Below are positions 8,068-16,989 of a stretch of 64,000 nucleotides of DNA, in pieces. The DNA is from Parvularculaceae bacterium. GTDB taxonomy: Bacteria; Pseudomonadota; Alphaproteobacteria; Caulobacterales; Parvularculaceae. Numbering within the stretch: position 1 is the first letter of the stretch; the number at the start of each line of letters is the position of its first letter. The stretch spans positions 62,001 to 126,000 of the forward strand of contig JANQSJ010000007.1 in the NCBI GenBank assembly GCA_028284065.1, in the 5' to 3' direction. Below the pieces are notes generated by a model. That model searched no databases and had not been told where the DNA came from. It was given only the letters and a program-made list of their open reading frames with translations. The translations under genes were made by a program, and so were the position numbers.

Positions 8068-9555
8068 ATGCGCATGAAATTCTTGAAATGGCGACCCAAG
8101 TCGTCGCTGCTCGATCCCGAGCGTTACTTGAAACTACCTCTTGATCGCACTGCCTTATTTGGCATTGCTCTCATTCTAGGCCTGTTTTTTCTGCTCCGCA
8201 TACCTCCGAGCGACGGACGTATTATTGTTAGCGATGAATGGATTCCAATTCGCGTCTCTGAAGCCATGGCGACGCGGTCGGATCTTGATCCCAACTGGCG
8301 GTTGTCAAAAGTGCCTCAAGGATTTCGATATGATCAGTATAACTTCTATGGCTATATCGTGTTGGGGCATGGCTTTATCCAACTCGGTAAAGCGCTTGGG
8401 TCTGATCCACTGATAACTCTGCGGGCAATGAACCTGTTGCTGCAGCTAGTGGCCGCCTTTGGGATATTCATGGCGGTCTACCGTGTTTCTCATTCCAAAA
8501 TTGCGGGGTTCTTTGGCGCTGGCTCGTTTACTCTTGCCCCGATGGTGGTCCAAGACGCCGCGATCGCACGGCCGGAAAGCCTTCTCTATGCAATCGCCGC
8601 GATGATTGTGTGGGCGGGTGTATCAGATCTGCGTCGGCGGCAAAAAACACTGATCATAGTTGGACTTGCAACGGCGGGTGTGACTGTGAAGTTTACGTTC
8701 GCGGTTGTGGCTGTGCCGTTTTTGGCGGTTACGCTAATCTTGCAACGTGCGCGATCTGCTGCAGGCGTTTTGCTAGACTTTCTTGCTTGCGCCATGGTCT
8801 CGCTACTGATGCTATTTGTCATTGCGCCATACGCAGTATTAAAGCCGCAGGTAACTTGGAACGGCATCCAGTACCTATTGACGCAGTATGCTGGGCGGCA
8901 TGTCCCACACTCATTGCCGGAGCATACTTATTTGGGACAACTTCTCTGGATTTCCGAGTATTTTCTATCTTTCTTCTTCTTGCTTTTTATAGTTTCATTT
9001 GTTGGGTTTCTTTACGGAAATCAAAGCTATAAGAGAATTATAGTTATCTGCTCATTACCCTTTTTTATATTGGTATTTTACTTTGCATCGAAGTCGGTCT
9101 TTTTTGAAAGAAACTTCGCTCATGTTCTGCCTGGATTGATTGTGGCGTCCTCGGTAGCGTTCGCGGCTCTTGCTGGGCGTGTTTCGCAATGGAGGAGGTT
9201 GGTTATCGGCGTCGTCACGCTGGCTCAATTGGCTATATGGGCAACGCCGGTCGCCATGATGACCATGCAAGAAAGGCGCAAATCTCTTGATGGGTTCGTG
9301 GAGCGCGTCGGGTTGGAAGGATACGTCTATCTCGACCGGTCGGTCACGCTGGGGCGAAGCATACCAGAGGGTTGCGGAAGGTACGCAGCAGAACGATTTA
9401 ATGATGCGTATACGGCGCAATTTGTAAATTTGATGAGGGAGTCGGGCTTTGTCCAGAAGGCGCATTACAGGTCGCCATTTAGCCGTTTGCCGATGAGCAC
9501 CCTACATGTTTACCTCGCAAGCGATTGGATCTTTCTCGAAAAAACGTGTAACTGA
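8068..9555 (+). CDS. GT-C type membrane glycosyltransferase (PMT/ArnT-like)
   Basis: This 495-residue protein has about ten hydrophobic segments. A first loop after helix 1 carries Asp56-Glu57 (IIVSDEWIP), resembling the acidic catalytic motif of GT-C enzymes that use polyprenyl-phosphate sugars. QYNFYGYIVLGHG and ARPESLLYA are also typical of the family. It likely transfers a sugar to a lipid or protein on the periplasmic face. Base composition is clearly more AT-rich than the neighbours, no partner glycosylation gene is next to it, and an IS66 relic lies upstream, so horizontal acquisition is likely. The substrate is unknown. Confidence 0.75.
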   Translation: MRMKFLKWRPKSSLLDPERYLKLPLDRTALFGIALILGLFFLLRIPPSDGRIIVSDEWIPIRVSEAMATRSDLDPNWRLSKVPQGFRYDQYNFYGYIVLGHGFIQLGKALGSDPLITLRAMNLLLQLVAAFGIFMAVYRVSHSKIAGFFGAGSFTLAPMVVQDAAIARPESLLYAIAAMIVWAGVSDLRRRQKTLIIVGLATAGVTVKFTFAVVAVPFLAVTLILQRARSAAGVLLDFLACAMVSLLMLFVIAPYAVLKPQVTWNGIQYLLTQYAGRHVPHSLPEHTYLGQLLWISEYFLSFFFLLFIVSFVGFLYGNQSYKRIIVICSLPFFILVFYFASKSVFFERNFAHVLPGLIVASSVAFAALAGRVSQWRRLVIGVVTLAQLAIWATPVAMMTMQERRKSLDGFVERVGLEGYVYLDRSVTLGRSIPEGCGRYAAERFNDAYTAQFVNLMRESGFVQKAHYRSPFSRLPMSTLHVYLASDWIFLEKTCN

Positions 9556-10083
9556 GTGCGTTTTCAAGTCGCCGACAAATAGTAGCCACTGATCATCTTG
9601 GTTTTGCGATGCAGCCCATCTATCGATGGGTCTCTTTGCCACCGGCGCGTTTTTGCGTTGGTTGGTCCATTTAGGGCGGCGTGCAATCTGGAGGTTTCTG
9701 AGCGTTGTCCGGACCGCCGCGGCTGAATTCTGTTCTAGAGGAGGCGTCTGGAGCGGTCCTGACGTCAAATGCGACCCTCGTTAGATGGGTCGGGTACAGC
9801 CATGTGGGCGTTCGCCAACTGGACCGCGCCGCAATGCGAACGCCATTCGGTCGGGGACGGTCGCCAGCCTGCGATTTTGTTGGTGGTAATGATCTTGCCC
9901 TTCATAGCGGGCTAACGTGCACAACACTAAGACCGGAAACCCTTGCCACTCCGCATTACCGACAAGGACCGACTCGTCGCAGTTTGGCGGCAGATAGATC
10001 GGCTACGTTATCCGAGATGCTATCCAGTCAGAAAAATCGCCGCTGAGAGTTTGGCGGAACAGGCTATTCGCCATTGATTTTGA
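9556..10083. other. Intergenic region after the glycosyltransferase, no supported gene
   Basis: This 528-bp stretch contains only short frames with no recognisable protein features. It follows the AT-richer glycosyltransferase gene and ends at the tRNA-like sequence. It may be eroded remains of the same acquired segment. Confidence 0.5.
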
Positions 10084-10199
10084 TGGTCGGCGCAGCGGGA
10101 TTTGAACCCCGCGCGCGCCCATCAGGCGCGCGAGCATTTTGTAATCGTGGGTGAGATGACCTCTGTTGCGGCAGGACGCTGTCCGATTAACCCGCGCCG
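10084..10199 (-). pseudogene. tRNA-like sequence or decayed tRNA with CCA end
   Basis: Read on the minus strand, it starts with CGGCGCG, which pairs with TGCGCCG before ACCA at the other end to form a 7-bp acceptor stem. A T-arm reading GCGGG-G-TTCAAAT-CCCGC has one extra G. Its last 25 nt match the end of the adjacent tRNA-Pro(GGG) at 22 positions. The body is 116 nt, too long for a tRNA. It has a strong 8-bp hairpin (CGCGCGCC/GGCGCGCG) where a variable arm would lie, and no obvious anticodon arm. It is either a disrupted tandem tRNA or a structured RNA with a tRNA-like end. Confidence 0.55.
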
Positions 10200-10200
10200 A

Positions 10201-10277
<77 letters not shown>

Positions 10278-10461
10278 ACAGGCGAGGACGTATAGGGCCG
10301 ATTGCGCGCCGCCGCAATCGGCGATGGTCGGCTGCAAAATGTCCCGGCTCAGGCGGTTCTAGATCATCGGACGATTAATCGACATCGCCCAATCATCTGG
10401 TTTCCTTAGCTGTCGCGCCGGGTAATGCGAAAAACCGGACTCCACTTTCTCGCCCGGCGCT

Positions 10462-10965
10462 CTAGGCCGGGCCCGCATCATCGACGGCATCCAGCGCCCG
10501 GACCGTTTCATCGAGCGCCGACTTCGCCGTCTCAAGGCGACCCAGAACGCCGCGCAGCCGGTCGGCGACCGCGCCGGCGTCGGTGGGGAGGGGGCGCGCG
10601 GCTTCGTCTGCGGCGGGCGTCGCGCCGGCGATGCTGTCGTCCTCTTCGTCAAGGGGCGGCCGCAACTCAACGGGAAGGCCGGCCGCCGCCATGCGCCCGA
10701 GCTCCGCGACGTACTTGGCGCCGTTCTCTTTGAAGATTTTTTGCACGCCCTTCGTGGTGTAACGCTCGTCATAGAGAAGGACGCGCACGCCGCGGAGGAG
10801 ATCGAGATCAATGGGGCGGTAATAGCGCCGTCCGCCGGCCCGGCGCATTGGTCGGATCTGGCCGAATACTTCTTCCCAGTGGCGCAGCACATGCTGCGGG
10901 ACATCCACTTCCTCAGCGGCCTCGCTGATGGTCCGGAACGCGTCGGCTGATTTTGTCACCGCCAT
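10462..10965 (-). CDS. MerR-family transcriptional regulator
   Basis: This 167-residue protein has an N-terminal MerR winged helix at about 10-80, seen in [22 protein letters not shown], the [16 protein letters not shown] wing and [16 protein letters not shown]. An acidic, low-complexity region and a short helical C-terminus follow. No metal-binding cysteines are present, so it is not a metal sensor of the classical type. It lies downstream of ihfA on the same strand, a very common alphaproteobacterial arrangement (plsX-fabH-ihfA-merR), and upstream of tRNA-Pro. The regulated genes are not known from the sequence. Confidence 0.92.
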   Translation of the reverse strand: MAVTKSADAFRTISEAAEEVDVPQHVLRHWEEVFGQIRPMRRAGGRRYYRPIDLDLLRGVRVLLYDERYTTKGVQKIFKENGAKYVAELGRMAAAGLPVELRPPLDEEDDSIAGATPAADEAARPLPTDAGAVADRLRGVLGRLETAKSALDETVRALDAVDDAGPA

Positions 10966-11235
10966 TGGAGCACCGCCATTAGTTCAGCGTCCTTCAACAT
11001 CCTTCACAGGCTTGTCGCCATAAACGCGCCGATGAGGCGCGGCGGTGCCTGACATCAAATACTGGCGCGGTTTGCGGCTAATGCAAATGGCCTAGGCCGC
11101 CCAATGTAGTCCTGGCGCGAATTCCGCTTTTGGAAACGCGCCAAGCTAGACGGTTCATTCGCTATCGCATTCTGGTCGGACGAGACCGCGCGCCGGCCTC
11201 CGGCCGCGCTTTCGCCGCTTTAGGGCTTGCCGGCG

Positions 11236-11562
11236 CTATTCGGCCGCATGGCTTGCGTGCCCGTCGACGAGCCCCTGATTGATCCGGTCCTTCAGGACGT
11301 TTGACGCGCGGAACGAGATGACGCGCCGCGGCGTGATCGGCACCTCCTCGCCGGTTTTAGGATTACGTCCCATACGCATTTTCTTTTCACGGATGGAAAA
11401 CGTGCCAAACGAAGAGATCTTCACCTGCTCGCCTCGCTCAAGCGATGCGCAGATCTCCTCCACAATTCGCTCCACGAAAACCGAGGATTCCTGGCGCGAT
11501 ATGCCTATGGATCGGTAGATTGCGTCGGTGAGATCAGCGCGCGTGACCGTCGCTTGCGACAT
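11236..11562 (-). CDS. ihfA: Integration host factor subunit alpha
   Basis: This 108-residue HU/IHF-family protein contains the canonical run [18 protein letters not shown] followed by [13 protein letters not shown], the DNA-intercalating beta arm with its proline, and [17 protein letters not shown]. With the beta subunit encoded elsewhere it forms a heterodimer that bends DNA at specific sites for recombination, replication and transcription. The C-terminus is slightly longer than in E. coli. It sits between fabH and merR on the same strand, with 168 bp separating it from fabH. Confidence 0.96.
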   Translation of the reverse strand: MSQATVTRADLTDAIYRSIGISRQESSVFVERIVEEICASLERGEQVKISSFGTFSIREKKMRMGRNPKTGEEVPITPRRVISFRASNVLKDRINQGLVDGHASHAAE

Positions 11563-11730
11563 GGCGACTTCACTCCATTCACTTATGTTGACTAGCCCTC
11601 ACGCGCTTTTCTTAAGCGTTTAGGGTTTCGTCGGTCAACAATTGCGCGCGGTGCGGCGGCGCAATGCGCCAGTTCAATTTGCTGGCGCCCCCTTGCGCCG
11701 CGACCGACAAGCGAGCCGATGCGCCACGCA

Positions 11731-12711
11731 TCAGGCGCGTAGGAGAGCCGCGCCCCAGGTGAGGCCGCCGCCAAGTCCCTCGATCATAACGAGGTCGCCG
11801 TCTTTTATCCGTCCGTCGCCGCGCGCAGCCGCATAGGCGAGGGGGATCGACGCTGCGGACGTATTGCCCTGACGGGCAATGGTCGAGACGACGCGGTCGC
11901 GCCGCAAACCCAGTTTTTCCACAACGCCATTCAGGATGCGCTCGTTCGCCTGGTGCGGCACGAACCAGTCAACGTCCGCCGGCGCGATCCCCGCGCGCTC
12001 TGCGACGGCAATCATCGCCGAAGAAATCCGCTCCACCGCCTGCCGGAAAAGTCGGTTGCCCTGCATGCGCACATGCCCTGCAGTTCCGGTGCTCGAGACG
12101 CCGCCATCCACATGGAGGAGGTCGACGAGGCGCCCGTCGGTCAGGATTTCCGCAGCTATAAGCCCCCGCTCGTTCAGCGCCTCGCCGCCGCTCGCCGGAC
12201 GCGCTTCAAGCACCACTGCGCCAGCTCCGTCGCCGAAGAGGACGCAGGTCGCCCGGTCGGTCCAGTCGACGATGCGGGAGAATGTCTCCGCGCCGATGAC
12301 GAGCGCGCGCTTGTAGCCGCCCGCGCGAAGAAAGTTGTCGGCGGTCGTCAGGGCAAAGACGAAACCGGAGCAGACCGCCTGAATGTCGAAGGCGGTCCCG
12401 GCGCCCGCATTTAGTTTCGCCTGAACGATGGCGGCGGTCGCGGGAAAGGTCTTGTCCGGCGTCGTCGTCGCCACGATGATGAGATCAAGGTCAGTAGGGC
12501 GCAGTTTCGCATCGGCGAGCGCCGCCTCGCCGGCGCGCGCGGCGAGATCGGAGGTCAACTCATCAGCCGCCGCGATCCGCCGCTCGCGAATGCCGGTTCG
12601 CTCGCGAATCCACTCGTCGCTCGTGTCGACGGTCTTTGAGATTTCGTCATTCGTCAGCACGCGTTCGGGCAGATAGCCGCCGCAGCCGATAACGACCGAC
12701 GTCACTGTCAT
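11731..12711 (-). CDS. fabH: 3-oxoacyl-[acyl-carrier-protein] synthase III
   Basis: This 326-residue thiolase-fold enzyme condenses acetyl-CoA with malonyl-ACP to start fatty-acid synthesis. The catalytic triad is visible: Cys114 in IQAVCSGFVFAL, His253 in WFVPHQANERIL and Asn283 in QGNTSAASIP. Length and order are normal for FabH. Its ATG overlaps the plsX stop codon in ATGA, which implies translational coupling with the upstream gene. It belongs to the DUF177-plsX-fabH lipid operon. Confidence 0.97.
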   Translation of the reverse strand: MTVTSVVIGCGGYLPERVLTNDEISKTVDTSDEWIRERTGIRERRIAAADELTSDLAARAGEAALADAKLRPTDLDLIIVATTTPDKTFPATAAIVQAKLNAGAGTAFDIQAVCSGFVFALTTADNFLRAGGYKRALVIGAETFSRIVDWTDRATCVLFGDGAGAVVLEARPASGGEALNERGLIAAEILTDGRLVDLLHVDGGVSSTGTAGHVRMQGNRLFRQAVERISSAMIAVAERAGIAPADVDWFVPHQANERILNGVVEKLGLRRDRVVSTIARQGNTSAASIPLAYAAARGDGRIKDGDLVMIEGLGGGLTWGAALLRA

Positions 12712-13799
12712 ATGGCGGCTTTCATCTCGCCGTCGGCGGCGCCGTCCGACGCCGCCGCTTCGCCGGGCTCAAGCTCGGCGATGCGTCCGAAGACCCGCGC
12801 CACCGTGCCCTCGATTTCCTTGTGGAAACCCTTGCCGCAAAGCGCCGCCGCCATCTTAATGGCGCTTGCGACGCCCGCCGCGTCTGCGCCGCCATGGCTC
12901 TTCACCACCGATCCGTTGACGCCCAGAAAAACGCCCCCGTTGACGGATGACGGATCGATGCGCCGCTTCAGCGCGCTAAGCTCGCGGATCATCAGGAGCG
13001 CGCCGAGTTTTGACAGGAGGGAGCCGCTGAGCGCTTCCTTCAGCCAGCCCCCGACGAGCCGCGCCGCGCCTTCTGCGGATTTGAGCGCCACATTGCCGGT
13101 GAAGCCGTCCGTCACAACCACGTCAACGGCACCCTCCGAAATGTCATTGCCTTCAACGAAGCCTTCGAACGCCATTTCCGGATCGCACTTGCGCAAGTGC
13201 GTCGCCGCGCGCCTGATGAGCTCATGGCCCTTCTGGTCTTCCGATCCGACATTCAGGAGGCCCACGGTCGGCTTCTCCTTACCCGTCAGGATACGGAAAA
13301 ATGCCTCGCCCATGATCGCGAAATTGACGAGCTGGCCCTCGTCCGCCTCGACATTGGCGCCGACGTCTAGGACGACGACGCGGCCGCGCGGCGTCGGCCA
13401 GAGCGCGGAGATGGCCGGCCGTTCAACGCCCTCGATCATGCCAAGCTGGCGACGCGCCACGGCCATCAGCGCGCCGGTGTTCCCCGCCGACACAACCGCC
13501 TCGGCGCCGCCGCCGGCGACCGCGCTGACGGCCGCCCACATGGACGTATCCCGCCCGCGGCGCAGCACATGCATGGGCTTGTCGGTCATCTTCACCGCAT
13601 TTTCGGCGTGTTCTATCCGCGCGTCGGAAAGCGGCGCATGGGCGCCGACAAGCGGCGCCAGCTCGGCGCGGTCGCCGAAGAACGTAATCGACGCGGACAG
13701 CCCTTCGGCGATCGCCCGCGCGGCGCCGGCGACTATCGGCGCAGGGCCGCCGTCGCCGCCCATCGCGTCGAGGGCGAGGCGCGGCTTTTCATCGTTCAT
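12708..13799 (-). CDS. plsX: Phosphate acyltransferase PlsX
   Basis: This 363-residue enzyme makes acyl-phosphate from acyl-ACP for phospholipid synthesis. Landmarks are LALDAMGGDGGP near the N-terminus, SAGNTGALMAVA, LDVGANVEADEGQLVNFA, DGFTGNVALKSAEG and the C-terminal GGVFLGVNGSVVKSHGGAD. The start at 13799 is chosen because MNDEKPRLALDAMGGD is the standard PlsX beginning; a longer frame upstream is not conserved in type. The stop overlaps the fabH start by four bases. In E. coli rpmF lies just upstream of plsX; here a DUF177 gene does and rpmF is absent. Confidence 0.97.
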   Translation of the reverse strand: MNDEKPRLALDAMGGDGGPAPIVAGAARAIAEGLSASITFFGDRAELAPLVGAHAPLSDARIEHAENAVKMTDKPMHVLRRGRDTSMWAAVSAVAGGGAEAVVSAGNTGALMAVARRQLGMIEGVERPAISALWPTPRGRVVVLDVGANVEADEGQLVNFAIMGEAFFRILTGKEKPTVGLLNVGSEDQKGHELIRRAATHLRKCDPEMAFEGFVEGNDISEGAVDVVVTDGFTGNVALKSAEGAARLVGGWLKEALSGSLLSKLGALLMIRELSALKRRIDPSSVNGGVFLGVNGSVVKSHGGADAAGVASAIKMAAALCGKGFHKEIEGTVARVFGRIAELEPGEAAASDGAADGEMKAAI

Positions 13800-13885
13800 G
13801 CGCGCAGTGATCAAACGAACGGTCCTCGGCTGTCGCGGGCGTCGTCCCGCGGGCGCGTTAGCGTTAGGCGAGACCGGCGACGAGT

Positions 13886-14461
13886 TCAATCGCCGTCGGG
13901 CTTTGCGGCCATCATCTCCTTGAGCGCCGCGAACGGCCGATGGCGGCCATTCCCCGCGGTCTCATCGGCAGCGGTTTCGTCGCCTGGCGCGGGTTCGGGC
14001 GCCGCGTCGGGCGCGCGCGGGAAGGGGGTCATCGCGAGCGCCGCCTGCTGGACGAGGATTTCAGCGACGTCGAGACGCCCGTCCACCAGAAACGGCGGTC
14101 CGAGCAGATCGACATCCTCCGCGGAACGCTCGTCCTCTTCGGTCAGCTCCGCCGTTAGCCGCAGGTTTATTCCATCGTCAATGACTTCCTCAGCGGCCGC
14201 AAGCGTCACCGCGCAGGGGCGCACGAGGCGAGCTGCGACGCGGCCCTCAGCGACGACATCCCCGCCCTTGCGCGACAGCCGCACAAGGCCAGAAAATGCC
14301 TTCACCTCGTCAACGCCTAGGCGCTGTGCGATCGCCGCGCGCATTTGCTCGTCAGCTTCGAAATGCGCCTCCCTCGGCGCCGTCTCCAGCGCCGCCGCAG
14401 GGATTGCGGTCGACGCGGATGGGGTTGTTGAGGCCGCTTCGCCTTGCCTTGGGTCAGCCAT
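13886..14461 (-). CDS. DUF177/YceD-family protein
   Basis: This 191-residue cytoplasmic protein has the YceD/DUF177 pattern: FSGLVRLSRKGGDVVAEGRVAARLVRPCAVTL in the middle (about 60-90) and an acidic region around residue 120 ahead of DLLGPPFLVDGRLDVAEILVQQAALAMTPFPR. In other bacteria and plants the family is linked to 23S rRNA or large-subunit protein accumulation. It overlaps the upstream bc1-chaperone gene by 8 bp and precedes plsX, as DUF177 commonly does. One cysteine is present in place of the usual two, so metal binding is not expected. Confidence 0.88.
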   Translation of the reverse strand: MADPRQGEAASTTPSASTAIPAAALETAPREAHFEADEQMRAAIAQRLGVDEVKAFSGLVRLSRKGGDVVAEGRVAARLVRPCAVTLAAAEEVIDDGINLRLTAELTEEDERSAEDVDLLGPPFLVDGRLDVAEILVQQAALAMTPFPRAPDAAPEPAPGDETAADETAGNGRHRPFAALKEMMAAKPDGD

Positions 14462-15044
14462 CGCCGCGACGCTCTTCCGTCAGCGCTTCAGTCTCGCCGG
14501 CCTTACCGGGGGACAAATAGGGGGGAAACTCGATCGCGCCGGTCCTCAGCGCCGCTAAGGTCTGGTCGCGCAGGGCCGCGTTCGCCCGCTTCAAATAGGC
14601 GGCGAAGTGCGTCGCGCCGCCCGTCGCGCCGCCCGCCTCGCCATAGATGTTGCGTTGCACAGCATCGGTCAGCGCCGCGTCGTCGCCAGCGTCTAGGGCG
14701 GCGTCATACGCGCCGGCCCGTCCGTAGAACCCCTCCGCCATTTTTCGAATCTTCTTGCCTACAGTCAGATCGCCAACGCCCAACTCGCGCAGTTCATTAT
14801 CCATGTCGTCAAAAAACGCGTCGAATACCTTCTGACTGAAGCCTTTCGCGGCCTCGCCCTCGGCTCTCAGGCGACGCAGCGCAATCAGCATGTGGGCGGC
14901 CAGCACCTCAAAGCGCCCGGTCGGAGTGTCGTCGACGCCCCAGACGCGAAACGGCTCCGGTCTGCGCGACGCCTCGACGATCGCCAGGTAAAGGGCGCGC
15001 GCGGTCTCGCGCTCCGGGTCTTTTCTTAAAAATCGAAGGATCAT
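14454..15044 (-). CDS. Ubiquinol-cytochrome c chaperone (CBP3/UQCC1-like)
   Basis: This 196-residue protein belongs to the Cbp3/UQCC family that assists cytochrome b assembly into the bc1 complex. It shows family features such as ETARALYLAIVEASRRPEPFRVWGVDDTPTGRFEVLAAHMLIALRRL (about residues 12-56), then FDAFFDDMDNELRELGVGDLTVGKKIRKMAEGFYGRAGAYDAAL. The start at 15044 (MILRFLRKDPER) is preferred over an upstream ATG because it begins the conserved part. It opens a four-gene minus-strand run with DUF177, plsX and fabH, and is divergent from bamE. Confidence 0.9.
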   Translation of the reverse strand: MILRFLRKDPERETARALYLAIVEASRRPEPFRVWGVDDTPTGRFEVLAAHMLIALRRLRAEGEAAKGFSQKVFDAFFDDMDNELRELGVGDLTVGKKIRKMAEGFYGRAGAYDAALDAGDDAALTDAVQRNIYGEAGGATGGATHFAAYLKRANAALRDQTLAALRTGAIEFPPYLSPGKAGETEALTEERRGDG

Positions 15045-15137
15045 AAAAGGACCTTGGCGCGGGGGCGGATGGCCATTGCCGGCGGCTTGCAATGATAGCG
15101 GCCGTCGCGATTGCCGTCAGGTAGTAGGCCTTTGAGG

Positions 15138-15653
15138 ATGTATCAAGAAATGACCTTCCCGCTGCGGCAGAAGCGGCATCGCCTGATGCGTGTTGGGATT
15201 GCGGCTTGCATTGCCGCGTTGAGCGGCGAGGCCTGCGTCTCTGTGCGCACAAGCCACGGCTATATTCTGGAGCGCGGCGAAACGGCGCTCAGCGCCCGCG
15301 AAGGCATCGACACCAAGGAGAGCATCATCGCCAAATATGGCGAACCTTCCATGCGCTCCACGTTTGACGACAACGCTTGGTATTATCTCGCCAATCGCGA
15401 CGAAGCGCGCGCCTTCTTCCGGCCCGAGATTACCCAGCAGCAGGTCGTCGCGTTCAGGTTTGACGACGCCGGCGTCGTGCAGGCGGTCGAGGAGCTCGAC
15501 CTGTCCAATAGCGTCAAACTGAGCCTTATTTCGGACACGACGCCGAGCCGCGGCAAGGAGCTCGGGTTCTGGGAACAGCTGCTTGGCAATGTCGGCCGGC
15601 TTCCAGCCGCAGGCGCTGGCGGTCCGGGACCCGGCGGCGGACCGGGACCGTAA
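15138..15653 (+). CDS. bamE: Outer-membrane assembly factor BamE (SmpA/OmlA domain)
   Basis: The mature part carries the SmpA/OmlA fold: HGYILERGETALSAREGIDTKESIIAKYGEPS, WYYLANRDE and VVAFRFDDAGVVQAVEELDLSN. BamE is a lipoprotein of the beta-barrel assembly complex at the outer membrane. The protein is 171 residues from the ATG at 15138; other in-frame ATGs exist at 15111 and 15150. The N-terminal hydrophobic segment ends LSGEACVSV, which is a poor lipobox, so lipidation is not certain. The C-terminus is a Gly/Pro-rich tail. It is divergent from the bc1-chaperone gene. Confidence 0.88.
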   Translation: MYQEMTFPLRQKRHRLMRVGIAACIAALSGEACVSVRTSHGYILERGETALSAREGIDTKESIIAKYGEPSMRSTFDDNAWYYLANRDEARAFFRPEITQQQVVAFRFDDAGVVQAVEELDLSNSVKLSLISDTTPSRGKELGFWEQLLGNVGRLPAAGAGGPGPGGGPGP

Positions 15654-15658
15654 GCGTT

Positions 15659-16525
15659 CTATCCTGACGCCGCCGCCTTTTGGGCGCTCGCCGCGTCATC
15701 GTCCGCGCCTTTCGGACCGTCTTCATCGGACCCGTCTTCCTTGGCGCCGTTTCGCCCGCGCTCGTCCAGGATCGCCTTGTAGGCTCGATTGACGAGCTGC
15801 GTCGCCTGAACGGCGGCGCGCTGGCGCTCCTCGTCGTCGCCATGATGGGCGTCGGGATGCACCGCCTTTATCCGCGCCTTGTAGGCCGCCTTGATCTCCT
15901 CAAGGCTGGCGTCGGGGGAGACGCGCAGGATCTTGTAGGGGGCGTTGCGCCGAGTTTCTTTCCGCTCCGTTTCGCCGGCCGCCGAGAACTCCTCGTCGCT
16001 TTCGGGGTCTTCTTCGGGCGCATCGGCGGCGTCTGCGTCAATGTCAGGGTCTTCGTCGCCGCCGCCTGGGCTTTCTTCAGCCGACGGCTCCTTTTCCTCG
16101 GCCTTGTCCTCTGGCGCGGCCGCTTCCGACTGTGGTTCCTCAGGCCCGTCATCAGGGGCGTCCGCCGCCTCGACGTCCGCTTCAGGTTGCGCGTCGTCTG
16201 CAGGGTCAGTTTCAGAAGCGTCGGCCGCAGTCGCGTCGTCCCCTGAGGCATCAGCGTCCGGCTGCGCCGCCGTGGTCTCCGGGTCCCCGTCGGCGGCCTC
16301 GTCAAAAGTTTCGCGCATCGAGGCGATCGACGACTTCGCGACGATGAGCGTGCCGCCATCGTCCGCGCGCTTTACGGGTATAAACGCGCGCATGTCGTTC
16401 ATAAGATCGATCAAGCGCTCGTCATATTTAAGGAAAACGAAACCGGCGAATTCCTCGCCTGACGCCAGGCGCACGGTGACCGCGGCCTGCCGCTTCGACC
16501 GGACATTCGCGCCTTTTTGGAACAT
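15659..16525 (-). CDS. J-domain protein with long acidic linker
   Basis: This 288-residue protein has three parts. Residues 1-73 form a small beta-rich domain (VTVRLASGEEFAGFVFLKYDERLIDLMND) of a DUF6812-like type. Residues about 74-188 are a very acidic Ala/Asp/Glu/Pro linker. Residues about 195-255 are a J-domain with the essential His-Pro-Asp at 223-225 and a final KAILDERGR. It should stimulate an Hsp70 ATPase and is cytoplasmic. It has neither the zinc-finger nor the substrate domain of DnaJ. It converges with bamE, 5 bp apart. The partner and client are unknown. Confidence 0.88.
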   Translation of the reverse strand: MFQKGANVRSKRQAAVTVRLASGEEFAGFVFLKYDERLIDLMNDMRAFIPVKRADDGGTLIVAKSSIASMRETFDEAADGDPETTAAQPDADASGDDATAADASETDPADDAQPEADVEAADAPDDGPEEPQSEAAAPEDKAEEKEPSAEESPGGGDEDPDIDADAADAPEEDPESDEEFSAAGETERKETRRNAPYKILRVSPDASLEEIKAAYKARIKAVHPDAHHGDDEERQRAAVQATQLVNRAYKAILDERGRNGAKEDGSDEDGPKGADDDAASAQKAAASG

Positions 16526-16569
16526 GCCGCCTTAACGCCTGAGAGACGCCAGACATTAGCCAATCGACA

Positions 16570-16800
16570 TTACCGAAGCGTTTCGGCCTTTGCCGTTTGG
16601 GCTTTCGGCGGCGCGCCCATCCATTCGAGAAGGCGTTTGAGGGGGAACGTCCAGGCGATTCCGGCGACCGCGAAGTAAACAAGCTGCGCGGCCCAGTGGC
16701 GCGGGACGAAGTCGGCGAGGGCGATCGCCGCCAGCACATACGCGCCTAGATAGGGGAGGATAAGAAAAACACCGAGAAGTTTCTTAACGCGCGGCTGCAT
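16570..16800 (-). CDS. DUF2842 small membrane protein
   Basis: This 76-residue protein has two predicted transmembrane helices (about 9-29 and 38-55) with the family pattern RHWAAQLVYFAVAGIAWTFPLKRLLEWM. DUF2842 occurs mainly in alphaproteobacteria and is often next to ctaA/COX15, as here, where it is divergent from ctaA. Its function is not established; a role around respiratory-complex biogenesis is inference from position only. Confidence 0.88.
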   Translation of the reverse strand: MQPRVKKLLGVFLILPYLGAYVLAAIALADFVPRHWAAQLVYFAVAGIAWTFPLKRLLEWMGAPPKAQTAKAETLR

Positions 16801-16989
16801 GGGCGCTCCGCTGTGATGCCTCGCATCCGAAAAACGCTCGGACCGTCAATTTTCTGCTCTGGCTCCTAGCATGGCCCGAAATCGCCGTCATCGCCGCTAG
16901 GGCCGTGCGCGACGTCATGACCGGCGGCGATGCGCTGGTCCAACGCCGCCGGTCGGTCTACATGCAGCGCCTATGACTTCGGTAAGAAG

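Noticed and set aside
10084-10199. A permuted two-piece tmRNA (ssrA) acceptor piece
   Set aside because: There is no tag-coding segment downstream, no G-U pair signature and no typical ssrA T-arm, so it does not look like tmRNA.
12712-13923. A long plus-strand frame of about 400 codons opposite plsX
   Set aside because: It is Ser/Pro/Arg rich with no domain and mirrors the high-GC antisense of plsX.
16930-16989. An upstream ATG extending ctaA by 20 residues
   Set aside because: The added peptide is not hydrophobic or conserved in type, and the conserved protein begins near MTSTSDF at 16990.
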